A DNA stretch of 64,000 nt, taken from assembly GCA_014925825.1 (NCBI GenBank), contig JACGCK010000136.1:1-64000 (forward strand), read 5' to 3'. Positions within the stretch are counted from its first letter, which is position 1. Each line of letters begins with the position of its first letter. The stretch comes from Pholiota molesta (taxonomy: Eukaryota > Basidiomycota > Agaricomycetes > Agaricales > Strophariaceae). Positions 1 to 10,534 of this stretch are shown here, in pieces. The translations under genes were made by a program, and so were the position numbers. The notes beneath the pieces were generated by a model, which worked only from the letters and a program-made list of their open reading frames with translations, ran no database searches and was not told where the DNA came from.

Positions 1-1012
1 ATATTAACACATTTCTTGGTAGCTTAGCACCAAAATAAATGCTGACCTATAGGGTTACACACATGAAAATTGGATTGGGGTACTTTCTCCTTGATGTACT
101 CATATCTCAACCAATACCATAGCTACAAGTAAGTTCAAGGGCACATTAGCATATTAACCATGCTGCCTCTAACTCTATTAATCGACGATTGTTCTCCAAA
201 TGCATTGTGTCAGCTATATCAGCAGAATGATTAAATCTAGCAGAAACCAGGAAATATACATCTGGCACATTCAATTATGCTTGGAATATTGTGATATTCG
301 GAGTGAGTATATTACCATATCGACTACCTAACATATCCAAAAGTTAGACAAGGAGAGTAAGAACTGCACCCTACAGAGCCAAATATGTCGCGACCTACCC
401 ACATATTTTTGATGTATGACTTGATTCATAGATATCCCTATGATCTAAACACCTCAAGTGGTCTAGAATATGCTCTGATGAATAACTTTTTTTATAAATG
501 CCTATATTAAGTGAGATTGGTGTCAAGTAGCTATGATAAGCATATTACAATATATTTGGAGTAGTAACAGTATATAGATATGTATGAATCTACTGACATT
601 TTCAAGAAATCGAAGAATTTTGCGATGTTTTGGTATCTAGAGGTCGCAATTCTTTTACTGGTCTTTCGAATTTTGGCAAGGTAATTCTATCCATACTATA
701 GAGCACTCCTTGAAAATCGTGTAATTTTAGACGCATAACTACATTCACAGGGTGATATTGTTCTGTATTTATTGTATTTAATCATTTTGGTGTGATCACT
801 GGAGTAATTGGTGTGTGTCAGAATATTGTATGTGTAAATATTTGATAGGCCCTGCTACCGTTTTAACGCACTCATGTTTCTGTCTGTAGTGACAATATTG
901 GCTGAGATATGGGTACATAAAGGAGAAAGTACCCCAATCCAATGTTCATGTGTGTAACCTTATAGGTCAGCATTTATATTGATGCTAAGCTACCAGAAAA
1001 TGTGTTAGATAT
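1..1012. mobile_element. MITE-like non-autonomous DNA element with ~120 bp terminal inverted repeats
   Basis: Positions 1 to about 120 reappear as the reverse complement of about 893-1012, with roughly 90% identity by eye. The shared text includes the blocks read as TAGCTTAGCA, GGTTACACACATGAA and GGATTGGGGTACTTTCTCC. The ~770 bp between the arms is AT-rich and has no coding potential. Long inverted ends around a short non-coding core fit a MITE or foldback-type element. The left end coincides with the window edge, so the true end and any target-site duplication cannot be checked. The superfamily is not assigned. Confidence 0.6.
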
Positions 1013-1189
1013 GTACCTCTACCTATTCACCGCTTTATATATGCTAATAAGCATCCCAAATGCAGTGAAAAGCCCCAATATAATACTGAAAAAAGCGCGA
1101 TATTAAGATAACACATGCTGCATGCAGTACAATAATGTATCAATGGCGTAGGCGTATAGTACCGTATTTATATAAAATAATACAAAAAA

Positions 1190-2525
1190 GAACAAAAGAA
1201 TAGGATAAGAATTGAGGGAGGAATCGAATTTTCAATATGGGGCGGAGGGGGAGGGTGCCACAATTCTATGCCCGGATTGGGTGATGCCGAGCACGGCAAG
1301 CCTAAAAATAGTATCATTCCGGCCAGCAATGCAATATTCATGCCAGCCCCATGTCTGGTTCACTACCTTGCTGGCCTCCGAATGCCATGATCCAGGTGTC
1401 ATTAAATCCAGTAAAATCAGGTGATTCCAACGCGCCTAAGTACGCGCCGGCGCGGTATGCGGTTCCCGCGCCATTTGATGAAAGATCAATTCCTTGCTGG
1501 AGCAATGGGAATACGCTCACCGAGGGCGTATAGAACCGCGTTCAAAAGATCTGTTATTCAGCTATTTTATGGTGAAGTATCGTGCGGATATTCAACCCGT
1601 AGCCCGTGCTATTAATGTAGGAGTGCAAAATAGCGCGGGCCATTTTATGTGCCAGGGAACGAACGGAAAATTATGATCAGTAGTGCGTTCGAAAGATCTT
1701 TTTAATATCTATACACTCCAATTTAGATTATGCAAAACGGAGCGCCGGTTCATGAGAAACAAGCCATCTTTTGTGGGCGCATTTTAAGCGCCATCAGTAA
1801 TTCGCTTCTAGCGCCCTAACAAGTGCAGCTATTAATATGAAAATTTTAGATTTGAGATCAGTGTAAAATTCTGAATCTTTCTGTATATTATGGCGCCTAA
1901 GCGCCCAATATTGAGCGAGCCAACCCAGGTGCATATACCGGGCATGCAGCCAACAGACACGTGCTCGGCCCGAATACTAAATATAGAATCATGCCTGCCA
2001 GCCAGCCAATATCCATGCCAGCCCAGCATCTGGTTCAGTACCTTCCCGGCGTCTGATCTCCAAAGTCGATGTGTCATTAAATCCAATAAATTCAGCAGAT
2101 GGCAACGCACCTAAGCGCTCGCTGAGGCGATTTGTGGTTCCCCTGCTATAAATAAACAACCATTTCATGAATAACGTCGCGTAGAATGTTCCAATACAAA
2201 CGAGTAGGGTACCGTTGGAAAGGTGTGATATTAACCTATTTTACAATATAATATGCGCGCGGATATTCAAAGCGTAGCTGGCGGTAAAGCGGTGCGAGCA
2301 TAAATATGTCCGGAGCGTTTTACGGAGCAAGGAAGGGACGTAAAATTACGATCATGGACGCGTTCGAAGCGCACGTTTAATACCTCTAGATACCACCTAA
2401 AATCATGCAAAACGAGCCCCCGGTTGCGGAGGAAAGCAATATTCTTTTTGGGCGCTAATTTTACGCCATCAGTAATTTGCATCTAGCGCGTCAACCACTG
2501 CAGCTATTAATATGAAATTTTTACG
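1190..2525. repeat. Diverged tandem duplication, two ~660 bp units
   Basis: About 1190-1850 and 1851-2525 align in the same order with heavy divergence. Paired anchors are GTGTCATTAAATCCA (near 1400 and 2070), the GCGCCATCAGTAATT-type block (near 1790 and 2467) and GCAGCTATTAATATGAAA (near 1827 and 2500). Short open frames in this stretch are broken and I recognise no protein in them. It is probably an old non-coding repeat. Confidence 0.5.
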
Positions 2526-3160
2526 GTTGTATTCAGAATCAAAATCCGCATCTATCGATATAAAATTGTCCCAAAGGGCCCCAAACAGAGCGGACCAGCT
2601 GCCCAGCTGCAATCCCACCAATAGTGGAAAAATGTTATTTTTGGTATTTCCACTTTGGGATGACCCTGACAACAGCGACGACGAGTGCGGGGCACTGTTG
2701 AGCATGGTGAGCAAGTGCACAGCCTCCAGTGATCACCATCACCGCCCCCAGTGACCAGCAAAGACCACCTGCCAAAAGTGGAATGTCTTTAAACTCAGCT
2801 TGGTGGAGTGGCTGTGCATGTTAGTTAGGAAGCTGGATGCAACATTTATGTTTCCCTAGTTGACATGATTCCATGTAGAATATTAACAGACAAGGCTGGC
2901 GAAGGGAGGGAGAGAGAAGGAAAGAAGCGTTGAGAAGCGTTGGCAATAGTCCCAAGCCGCTTATCTCCCTATCCTTTGCCGAATACTCATCACAATAATT
3001 CTTTTATTATAATAGATTATAATGCTATATAAAGGACATACATGTTTGTTGGCATCACCGGAGGCCGAATCATGATCAACATGCCGGAGGATGGAGGTTT
3101 TAATCGATACTTAGGGTCCCACTTGACCCTGTTGATGGGATCTTAAAAGAACAATCGACA
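2526..3160. other. Intergenic stretch, no gene recognised
   Basis: There is no convincing open frame or known repeat. It separates the tandem repeat from the abrupt 5' breakpoint of the retrotransposon near 3165. Confidence 0.4.
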
Positions 3161-3195
3161 TATGACTCGAGCTTTCGCGACGGGCGGATCACGAG

Positions 3196-4254
3196 GTGCC
3201 GGTGGGCGAACGGGACAATGGGGGCATCCAGGTCATACCCCCGGAGAGAGTGGCGAAGGAGACGGATGAGGTGCGGAAGGTGCGGCGAGCGGTGGTGGTG
3301 GACTGTGGTCGGTGTGCGGCATCGGAAGTGGTGGCGAGGGTTAGGCGGGCGATTCCCAGTGACGCGGATATTTTGGCGAAGATTCGGGTGGCTTCAAGGA
3401 AGGACTCGCGCCTGGACGCGATGTGGACCTTGGCATCGGCGCCGGCTCTGCTTCGGTCGCGTTTGAAGGATTTCGTGGTGGATGATGGGTTGGTTCGGTT
3501 CCGGGGCTTGGTGTACGTGCCGAACGACGAGGACATCAAGCGTGAGGTGCTGCAGTTGTACCACGACTCGATTCCGGCGGGGCACCCTGGGCGTGCCAAT
3601 ACTCTGGCCTTGATTGCGCGGAATTACTACTGGCCACGCATGTCCGAGTTTGTGAATCGTTACATGGATGGCTGCGAGATGTGTCAGCGCACGAAACCTC
3701 GGCGGACGAAGCCTCACGGACCTTTGCAACCACTGGAGGTGCCAGACGGCCCCTGGCAGCACGTTTCGACGGACTTCATTGGACCGCTTCCGGCATGCAA
3801 GGGATTCGACATGGTGCAGGTCGTCTGTGACAAGTCGACGAAGCGGGCGCACTTCATTCCCTCGCGGCAGGATGACTCGGCGGTGCAGGCCTGTGATCGA
3901 TACATCGAACGGGTATGGTGCTTGCACGGGACGCCCAAGAAAATTGTCTCCGACCGCGACCCCAAGTTCATCGCGGCGTACACTCGGCGCTTGTGGGAAC
4001 GGATGGGCATCAAGCGCGCGCTGTCGACGGCGCACCACCCGCAAACAGACGGCCAGACCGAGCGGGCGAACCAGGAGCTCGAGATATACCTTCGCGCCTA
4101 TGTGGACTATTATCAGGATGACTGGGTGGACTGGTTGTCATTTGCCGAGTTTGCTTACAATAATCGGGTCAATGCTTCAATTGGCATGTCGCCATTCTAT
4201 GCGGAGTATGGGTACAATCCCTCGTTCTCGATCGACCCTGTAAATTCACAGTCA
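3196..4254 (+). pseudogene. Chromovirus pol fragment, integrase N-terminal and core part
   Basis: This open frame encodes an HHCC integrase zinc-binding motif (the pair ending GHPG, then CEMC) followed by the retroviral-type integrase core. The catalytic acidic residues are visible: D in STDFIGPLP, D in VSDRDPKF and E in QTERANQELE. The frame extends upstream of 3196 to about 3166 and has no ATG, as expected for an internal slice of a polyprotein. Reading is interrupted at 4255-4262 by the target duplication of an inserted hAT-like element; the frame then runs into that element and stops at 4329. The second half lies at 5718-6323 in the compatible phase. Confidence 0.85.
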
Positions 4255-4262
4255 GTCCCGAA
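4255..4262. repeat. 8 bp target-site duplication, left copy (hAT-like element)
   Basis: GTCCCGAA directly abuts the left inverted end. The same octamer follows the right end at 5718-5725. Confidence 0.85.
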
Positions 4263-5717
4263 TAGGGATGCCGAAGTTCGGTTCAGCTCGGTTCTTGACC
4301 CCTTCAGCCAGAACCGAGAACTGAACTGACAGAGAACTGCCCGAACCGGAACTGAACTGGAATAGAACCGACAAAATCGGTTCTGTCGGTTCGGTTCTGG
4401 TTCTGGAACCGGTTCGAACCGTAGAACCGATGGAATTTTATCCAAACCCATCCTTACGCAGGTAGAATCACCACATGAAGGGGTCTCTATGGGTGCCCAC
4501 CAAACGCCATCAAGTTGCGTCTCTCCGCCTCAGAACCCTGCATATTGCAGGCTTCCTCGTACGTGGAGACGGTATAGTGATGGTGGAGGCATTAGCCGCC
4601 CACTCGCGCCGCCCGTTCGTGTGCCGTCCATCTGTCGCCTGTCGCGCGCCATCGTGCGCGGTCGTCCGTCGTCGTTCGAGCGCCGTTGGGTCGTACCTGC
4701 CGTTGGCTTGCTCCCACGGCGCCCGTTCCTATCGCCCTTGGCGCATCGGACGAGCAGCCCTGCGCGTCGTTGTACGGATACCTGCGCGTCGTTGTACGGA
4801 TACACACGCTGTCGCCGAGCCCGAGCCCAGTCACGATGCTGAACTGGTGCTGCGCCGCGGCGGCGGCGGCGGCAGACACCAGGGACGCGGAGAGGGGGTT
4901 ATGGTGCGCCAACGCGGACGCGCCGAGGCGCTGCGACGATGGAGGTCCATCATTGCTGATGAACCCGCGGGGCACCCAGCCCGCGCCAGCTGCGCCCAGC
5001 TCAAACGGGGACCCGTCGTCACCAGCGCCCTCGTCGCCCTCCCTCGCCTTCCGCCGCCCTCCCTCTTCTCCGGCGCTCGCTCGCCAACTCGCCGTGGCGG
5101 CGCCTCGTAGTGCGCGATTGGGTGCCGAGCCTTGCAGTGTGTCGCGTGTCGCGGGCGCTCCGTTGGTTGCTGGGTGGGGTGCCGTGGGCTGCGCGTTCGC
5201 GCTCGTCGTCGGCCGGTGGTGACGTGGCATGCACGGGTTGGCGGCTGGCGGCGGTGCGCGTGGTGTCGCGTCGTTCTAGGCGCAGCTGTCTTACACCGGC
5301 CCACATCCTCGACAGAGGGAGGGGCACACGGCGCGCGGTGATGTGGAGAAGAGGGTGCTGCAACAGAGTGAAATCAATGTTGATTTCATTTTCAAGCGGA
5401 GCTTCAATCTCCGAACGTGGCTTGATGGCACGTGTCAGCACGTGTCGTGTCATCTCTGTCCGCCAATTCTTGCTGGTTCTCAATGATTTTGGTGTAGCTT
5501 GCTCAATTTTGCACCAATAAATACCAGATTTTGAGCACAGAAAGTTCGGTTCGAACCGGTTCGAACTCGGTTCTGGTACCCCCAGGATTCTCAGAACCGA
5601 GAGCCGAACCGTATGCCAGAATGCCCGAACCGGAACCGGACTGAACCAGAACCGTCGGTCCGGTTCGGCCGGTTCCGGTTCTCTGCGCCAGTTCGGAACC
5701 GAACTTCGGCATCCCTA
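4263..5717. mobile_element. Non-autonomous hAT-like DNA transposon, 1,455 bp
   Basis: The ends are a perfect inverted pair beginning TAGGGATGCCGAAGTTCGG. The element is flanked by a perfect 8 bp direct repeat GTCCCGAA (4255-4262 and 5718-5725). Eight-bp duplications and TAGGG-type ends are typical of hAT transposons. Subterminal regions (about 4285-4425 and 5540-5700) are packed with short GGTTC/GAACC motifs in both orientations, which could be transposase-binding repeats (inference). The GC-rich core (4.5-5.3 kb) has long frames in several phases, none resembling a transposase, so it is probably non-autonomous. The phases on either side match when the element and one target copy are ignored. 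Confidence 0.85.
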
Positions 5718-5725
5718 GTCCCGAA
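5718..5725. repeat. 8 bp target-site duplication, right copy (hAT-like element)
   Basis: GTCCCGAA directly follows the right inverted end and matches 4255-4262 exactly. Confidence 0.85.
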
Positions 5726-6323
5726 AGCCGATGAAAGATTGGACCGCATACATGAAGTCCAGGAGCAGCTGAAGGCGTTGTTGGAGTTGGCGGGTGAGAG
5801 AATGAAGCGATTCCATGATGCGTGGGTGGATGAGTCGCCCGATTTTATCGTTGGCGATCGGGTGTTCCTGGAGCGCGCAGATTTGCGCTCGACACGCCCG
5901 AGTCACAAGCTAGATTTTAGACGGTTCGGCCCCTTCAAGATCTCGCAGAAATTATCGGATACAGCGTACCGTCTTGACCTGCCTGATGGCTGGTCGGTTC
6001 ACAATGTGTTCCACGTTTCATGCCTGGTTCCGGCGCGGGAGGACACGATTTTGGGCCGGCGTCAAGAGCCACCGCCACCTATCATTGTCGAGGGGAACGA
6101 GGAGGTCGAGATCGAGCGCATCTTGAAGGAGAGGAAGACGAGGGATGGGGTGGCGGAGTTTTTGGTTCGTTGGAAGGGATTTGACGAGAGCGAGAACGAA
6201 TGGATCAAGGAGTACAACATGCAACATGCGTGCGAGGCGGTCGAGGAGTTTCGACGCGACGAGGCGCTGAGGGGGAAGAAAAAGAAACGACGTGGACGTC
6301 GAGCACAAGAGGGCGAGGTGTGA
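5718..6323 (+). pseudogene. Chromovirus pol fragment, integrase C-terminus and chromodomain
   Basis: This is the continuation of the interrupted pol frame. It encodes the integrase C-terminal region with a GPY/F-type module (RRFGPFKISQKLSDTAYRL), then a chromodomain (from EIERILKERK through FLVRWKGFDESENEW), and a lysine/arginine-rich tail ending at TGA 6321-6323. In chromoviruses this domain directs integration towards marked chromatin. The first codons after the insertion read V-P-K in phase with the upstream half, so the hAT insertion is the only break seen in the retained pol region. Confidence 0.85.
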
Positions 6324-6431
6324 GAGAGTGGGGGACAGGCTTGGGAAACCTAGGGTTGAGGGCTTTTTTTTCTCTGCTTCTTTGCTTCTCTTTCCGGCGC
6401 TTATTTTTGGCCTTGAGAAGGCGGGGGCAAG

Positions 6432-6613
6432 TGTCACGATACACGTGACTCGTTCCAGTAGATATCCCTCGAGTACCTTATTCCTTTTCTTCACTTTTGT
6501 CCACTTCGTTTCTAGGTTCGTCTTTTTGTATATATCTACGTACACGCAGCTATATACCTTCGTTTCTAGCGTCTGTCGGCCCCGCGTTGCGCGTGCTTAG
6601 CAGCACCCTAACA
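6432..6613 (+). repeat. 3' LTR of the chromovirus, ~182 bp
   Basis: A TGTCAC... to ...TAACA segment begins directly after a purine-rich stretch (GGCGGGGGCAAG) that fits a polypurine tract, 108 bp beyond the pol stop. Boundaries rest on the TG/CA ends. No second LTR copy is present to confirm them. Confidence 0.6.
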
Positions 6614-6639
6614 GTGGGGGGGCTCAATCGACACAGGTA

Positions 6640-9600
6640 CAAACGTAATATCCGATGCCCACCACCTTTTCTGGAAGGAATCCATGGCTTCTATGATAGC
6701 TTTATGAGCCTCAGAGACCCGTGCTAGATACATAAAAGCCAAGCACCCGTACAGGCATGGACCCCGGAGAATACGAGACCTTGGACCGACTGGGCTTTAT
6801 TACGAGTAGATAGAGCTGTGCTCAGAGATTAGGTACTGGAGGGGGAGAATCGGGCACGACTGAGATGGAGCAGAGGAAGAAGGGTTTCACTCACGGCCCC
6901 GGGAAGGAGATGCGTTAGTCCTATGGGTGTCATGTCGATTGCCTTTGTGCAAGAAAGGTGTCATTTGAAAAGATCGACGAACATATGGGCTTCATATGTG
7001 ATCGACAAAGATCGGAAGGTCGAGGACCACGTACATATAAAGCCTATGCGCATTCGAGAAATAACACCTTTCTTGAACGTGCAAAATGACGAAATGAATG
7101 GATGGAGTGGGAGAGCGTCGAAGTGCAGATTCCAGAATCCAACTTGGATCAAGGACATCACATCACATGACCGAAGCAGCGCTCGGACCTCGGCCTCGGG
7201 AGTCCGAGGCTTGCTCCCATTCACGTCGCGTCAACATCAACTCGAACACTACCTCCCGTCCCTTGGACCGTAACCCTGCACCTCCTCCGTTTTGTCTAAG
7301 CACTCGTTCGCGTCTGTCGCAAATCCACACGCCGCACCATTCTGACTTCTACCCATGGCCTAGCCCTCCGGCCCACAAGTCCACGCCTGCCTTACACCCC
7401 GCACACCACCTCTCCCGCACAGAATCTCCACTACACCTCCATCTCCAACCGTGCCGTCTGCGGAGTAATCTTTCCTTGCCCCTCTACGATGTGTGGGTGG
7501 ACGCCTCACCGTCCTCTCGCGTCGTGCGGCCGCCGACGTGTCCTCTCCTAGGACAATGCGGCGCGGACGCGACGTGACTGGCCAGCTACTTTGGGCGTGT
7601 CCGGGGTATCGCTTGGAGTTGGAGGAGCCGCGTCCGGGCGGATATGCAGTGCTCGCTCGGCGGTATGTATGTATGTATGCGTACCTGTTGCTGCTGCATC
7701 TCGATTTCTGACGCGAAATATCCAGCGCCTCCATCCCTGTTCCTTCCTGGAATGCGAGGTATCCTGCACTGCGAGAAACGTTGTGCTCTCTACGGTAGAC
7801 TACGCTTATGGTCGGCACGCAAGCGACTCCGTCAAATCCTACGTGGCTTATCTCTGACGGTAAGGACCAGCCCTATCCACCCACTCCCGCGATCTTCCCT
7901 AAACCACCGCCCTTCTGTACACAGACATCCGGCCCATCTAGGGTTGCAGTTCCGTTAAGCAGTATCGGCGCACACGCCTGCTTCCACTCCACGTTCGGGC
8001 GGGTGGATTTCGGTGGACGATGCTGGTAATACCGCGAGGGACTAGGGCGGGTTGTAGGGTGTTCCAGTCCGTTGGGGATACCGGGGTGGGCGTCGAGGCC
8101 GTGTATGACTCGCGTCAGCTGGGGCTTCCGGCGGTGGATATGCGCCACGGGCGGAGGCGCGGATGTCGCGTTTCCAGCCAATCCGTTCGTGTGCGCGCAG
8201 TTGGGCCCTGCATGGCGCTTCGCCATCCACAGTGATTGGAGCATCTATCTGTGTAAGGTGGTACGTTCTCTATTCATCTGTATTCCGTATCCTGCTCACG
8301 CTGTCTGGCTCTCCACCCAACCCTCGATACGCTCGCCATCCGCCTAAGTCCATTGCGCTCCGAGTGATTTGAAGGAGGGCGCGGAGGTTAGAGAAGACTC
8401 GTCAGGTAGGGAGGTCTCGTTATTCTCAATTTTTGCACGCCGCACGATGCTGTACATTCGTGTTGTATGCAATGGAACCAGATATAATCGTTTCTGCGAG
8501 TGGGCCACTGAAATCTGGGAATCGATGCTGGTGTAAGGTGTCGAGGTATCATAATATCTGCTTGTGGCACGGTAATACATGACGGATCGCATGTCTGGTA
8601 CATCCTGACGCGAGGCCGCATTTTGAAACCATAACGGCTGTGGCGCGTTAACCGCTCACCGGTACGCACAAGAATCCACAGCAAAGATCAATCATGGCTC
8701 TCCCCCGACATCCGTGCGTACATCCACTGTGCATCAGAGAGAAGGGGCGCCTGGCAGAGCACCGCGCCGTCGACCTCCGCGAGTTCAGCGCCACATCCAG
8801 GACACGCACAGGTGGCTTAAACGTCTGCATTGAGCATTGAAATACACGTGAGTCCCAGGTGCGGCGCAGGGAGTGCGTCGGGGCGTGGCACGGGGGAAGT
8901 GACGCCCGCTGGCGATGGGGTAGGAGTTGACGTGTTCCCAGCGCTGGGGGACAGCGCATTGCGCACAGCCGAGAGCCGGGGGAGGAGCTGGCCCGGCGGG
9001 GGCGCTTTCATCAAGTTCAAACCCGACCGATTGTGAATGGGTATCAGACGTCCATCACATGATGAGTTCAAGACAATCATGGACCTTTACCCAGAGTATA
9101 TGGAACGCAGCGGTCAAATATACTCGAAGATCTCCCATATGTGGGATATCTGCAAGGTGGCGCATGTACATATATAGGGATCTGGCCCGCCGCCTCCGCA
9201 GGTAACACATCCAAAAGAACACAGGCCGACGTTCGATGACAGCGGTATGCAGATGTGTGTACAGAGACAGCAAATTGGAAAAAAACGGGCACAACGTGCT
9301 AGATCCAAAGAACCGTCCTTGATCACGAAGACGATGAACAACGCAGCAGTAGAAATTTGGGGTAGCTTGATAGAAAAGGACTAGTGATAGAGACTGGACA
9401 TGGGGGCATGCATTCGTTTTTCTCTGGGGTACAACGTGCGTGCTTCGAAGACCTGTGGGCGCGGAGCTAGCAATGACTCTTGGAAGGCAGTAACCTTTAC
9501 CTAGAATCTAGAGGTATATTGATCGCAGCCGATCCAACATATGCAAGGTATAGCAAGACCTTGAATTATCAAAGGACTCGCCGGGTCATACTGATATGCC

Positions 9601-10430
9601 ACATTATACCAGCGGTGGCGGATGTAAATATGTAGGAATATTACTTGCCGCGCACAGGTAACACATTATAAGGAGCATGGACCGGCGCTCGATGACAAAG
9701 GTATGCATACGGTTCTATAGAAACCGAAAATGGGAGGAAGCAGGCGCAGTGTGGCAGATTCAAAGAACCGTCCTCGATCAAAAAAACGATGGATAAAGCA
9801 GCAGTGCATACTCCGCACTGCGCTGCCGACAAATCAACGTGGATGGTACAACACCGATCTCGTGTTGGCCAGCTCATCCACAAGGAAGGCATAAAACGGC
9901 GACGTGAACAAACACCATCGTGTCCGCGTTCCGGGTACAGAGCAGCGTGAACGCCCGCACCGGCGGTCTGGGACGACATCGGCCACACGCGAGCCACGAC
10001 GGGGCCCTGCCAGGCATACCCGGGTCTACCATATATCAGAGCGGAGGTCCTTATCAGGAGGGGCCAATAACGGACGGGTTCAGCGCCTCATAGAGGACAT
10101 GCAAAGGTGGCGCAAATGCGTGCATTGGGCACCTGAGTCCTCCTGAGTCCCATGCGAGGGCAGAGGCGCAGCAAGTGCGTATATGGTTGGCCCCTGAGAA
10201 TAGGAGCTCGCAAACAATGAGAAGGACTTTAGGAGTGGGTGAGATCGTTCTTGGAGTTCATTGGAGGCGGAGGGCAGAATAATGGGAGGGTTTGCGAGGA
10301 GGAGCGGCATCCGATCATCGATACAGAATCCATCACATGATGACCTCTAGCGCTCGGACCTCTTCGTGTCCAGGGCCGGCCCGCTCTATTCAACCTCTAC
10401 CTCTGCCCACAACTCAACGCCTCCCCACAC
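6640..10430 (+). repeat. Left arm of a giant imperfect inverted repeat
   Basis: This arm is found in reverse-complement order at about 10430-13620. Matching pairs include: 6690-6940 with 13370-13620 (the block around GGTCTCGTATTCTCCG); 6950-7260 with 13060-13370; 8640-9070 with 11325-11770; 9480-9720 with 11040-11330; and 9900-10290 with 10600-10920. The arm is about 600 bp longer than its partner, partly because a ~300 bp block at about 9050-9340 resembles 9500-9780. Similarity over 7270-8640 is weak. I see no gene. It begins about 27 bp after the chromovirus LTR. Confidence 0.65.
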
Positions 10431-10534
10431 ACGCCAACCCCGAACCCGGATCCATGCAAGGTCAAGCGGTGCAACCTGAGCGGGCTGCCCAAGGACACGA
10501 GGAGGTCCGAGCGCTAGAGGTCATCATGTGATGG
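10330..10534. repeat. Near-perfect hairpin at the centre of the palindrome
   Basis: Positions 10330-10371 and 10493-10534 form a 42 bp inverted pair with one mismatch by eye. It starts CCATCACATGATGACC and contains AGCGCTCGGACCTC. A further ~15 bp of partial pairing runs inward to 10386 and 10478, leaving a loop of about 91 nt. The same outer motif (TCATGTGATG next to GGTCCGAGCGC) recurs in decayed form near 7165, 13100 and 16715, which suggests it is a conserved end of a repeat family. Confidence 0.8.

Larger units (their letters stand above)
3166..6613 (+). mobile_element. 5'-truncated Ty3/gypsy chromovirus (RNase H end, integrase, chromodomain, 3' LTR)
   Basis: The element starts abruptly in the pol frame at a LSRRADHEV-like stretch, typical of the RNase H to integrase transition. 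It runs through integrase and a C-terminal chromodomain to a 3' LTR. Gag, protease, reverse transcriptase and the 5' LTR are missing, so it cannot move on its own. A hAT-like element interrupts it at 4263-5717. The order of IN zinc finger, IN core, GPY/F module and chromodomain is diagnostic of chromoviruses. Confidence 0.85.

Noticed and set aside
4475..5304. Several 150-210 codon frames inside the hAT-like element
   Set aside because: They are open in both strands because of GC-rich composition. None shows a transposase or BED-finger motif.
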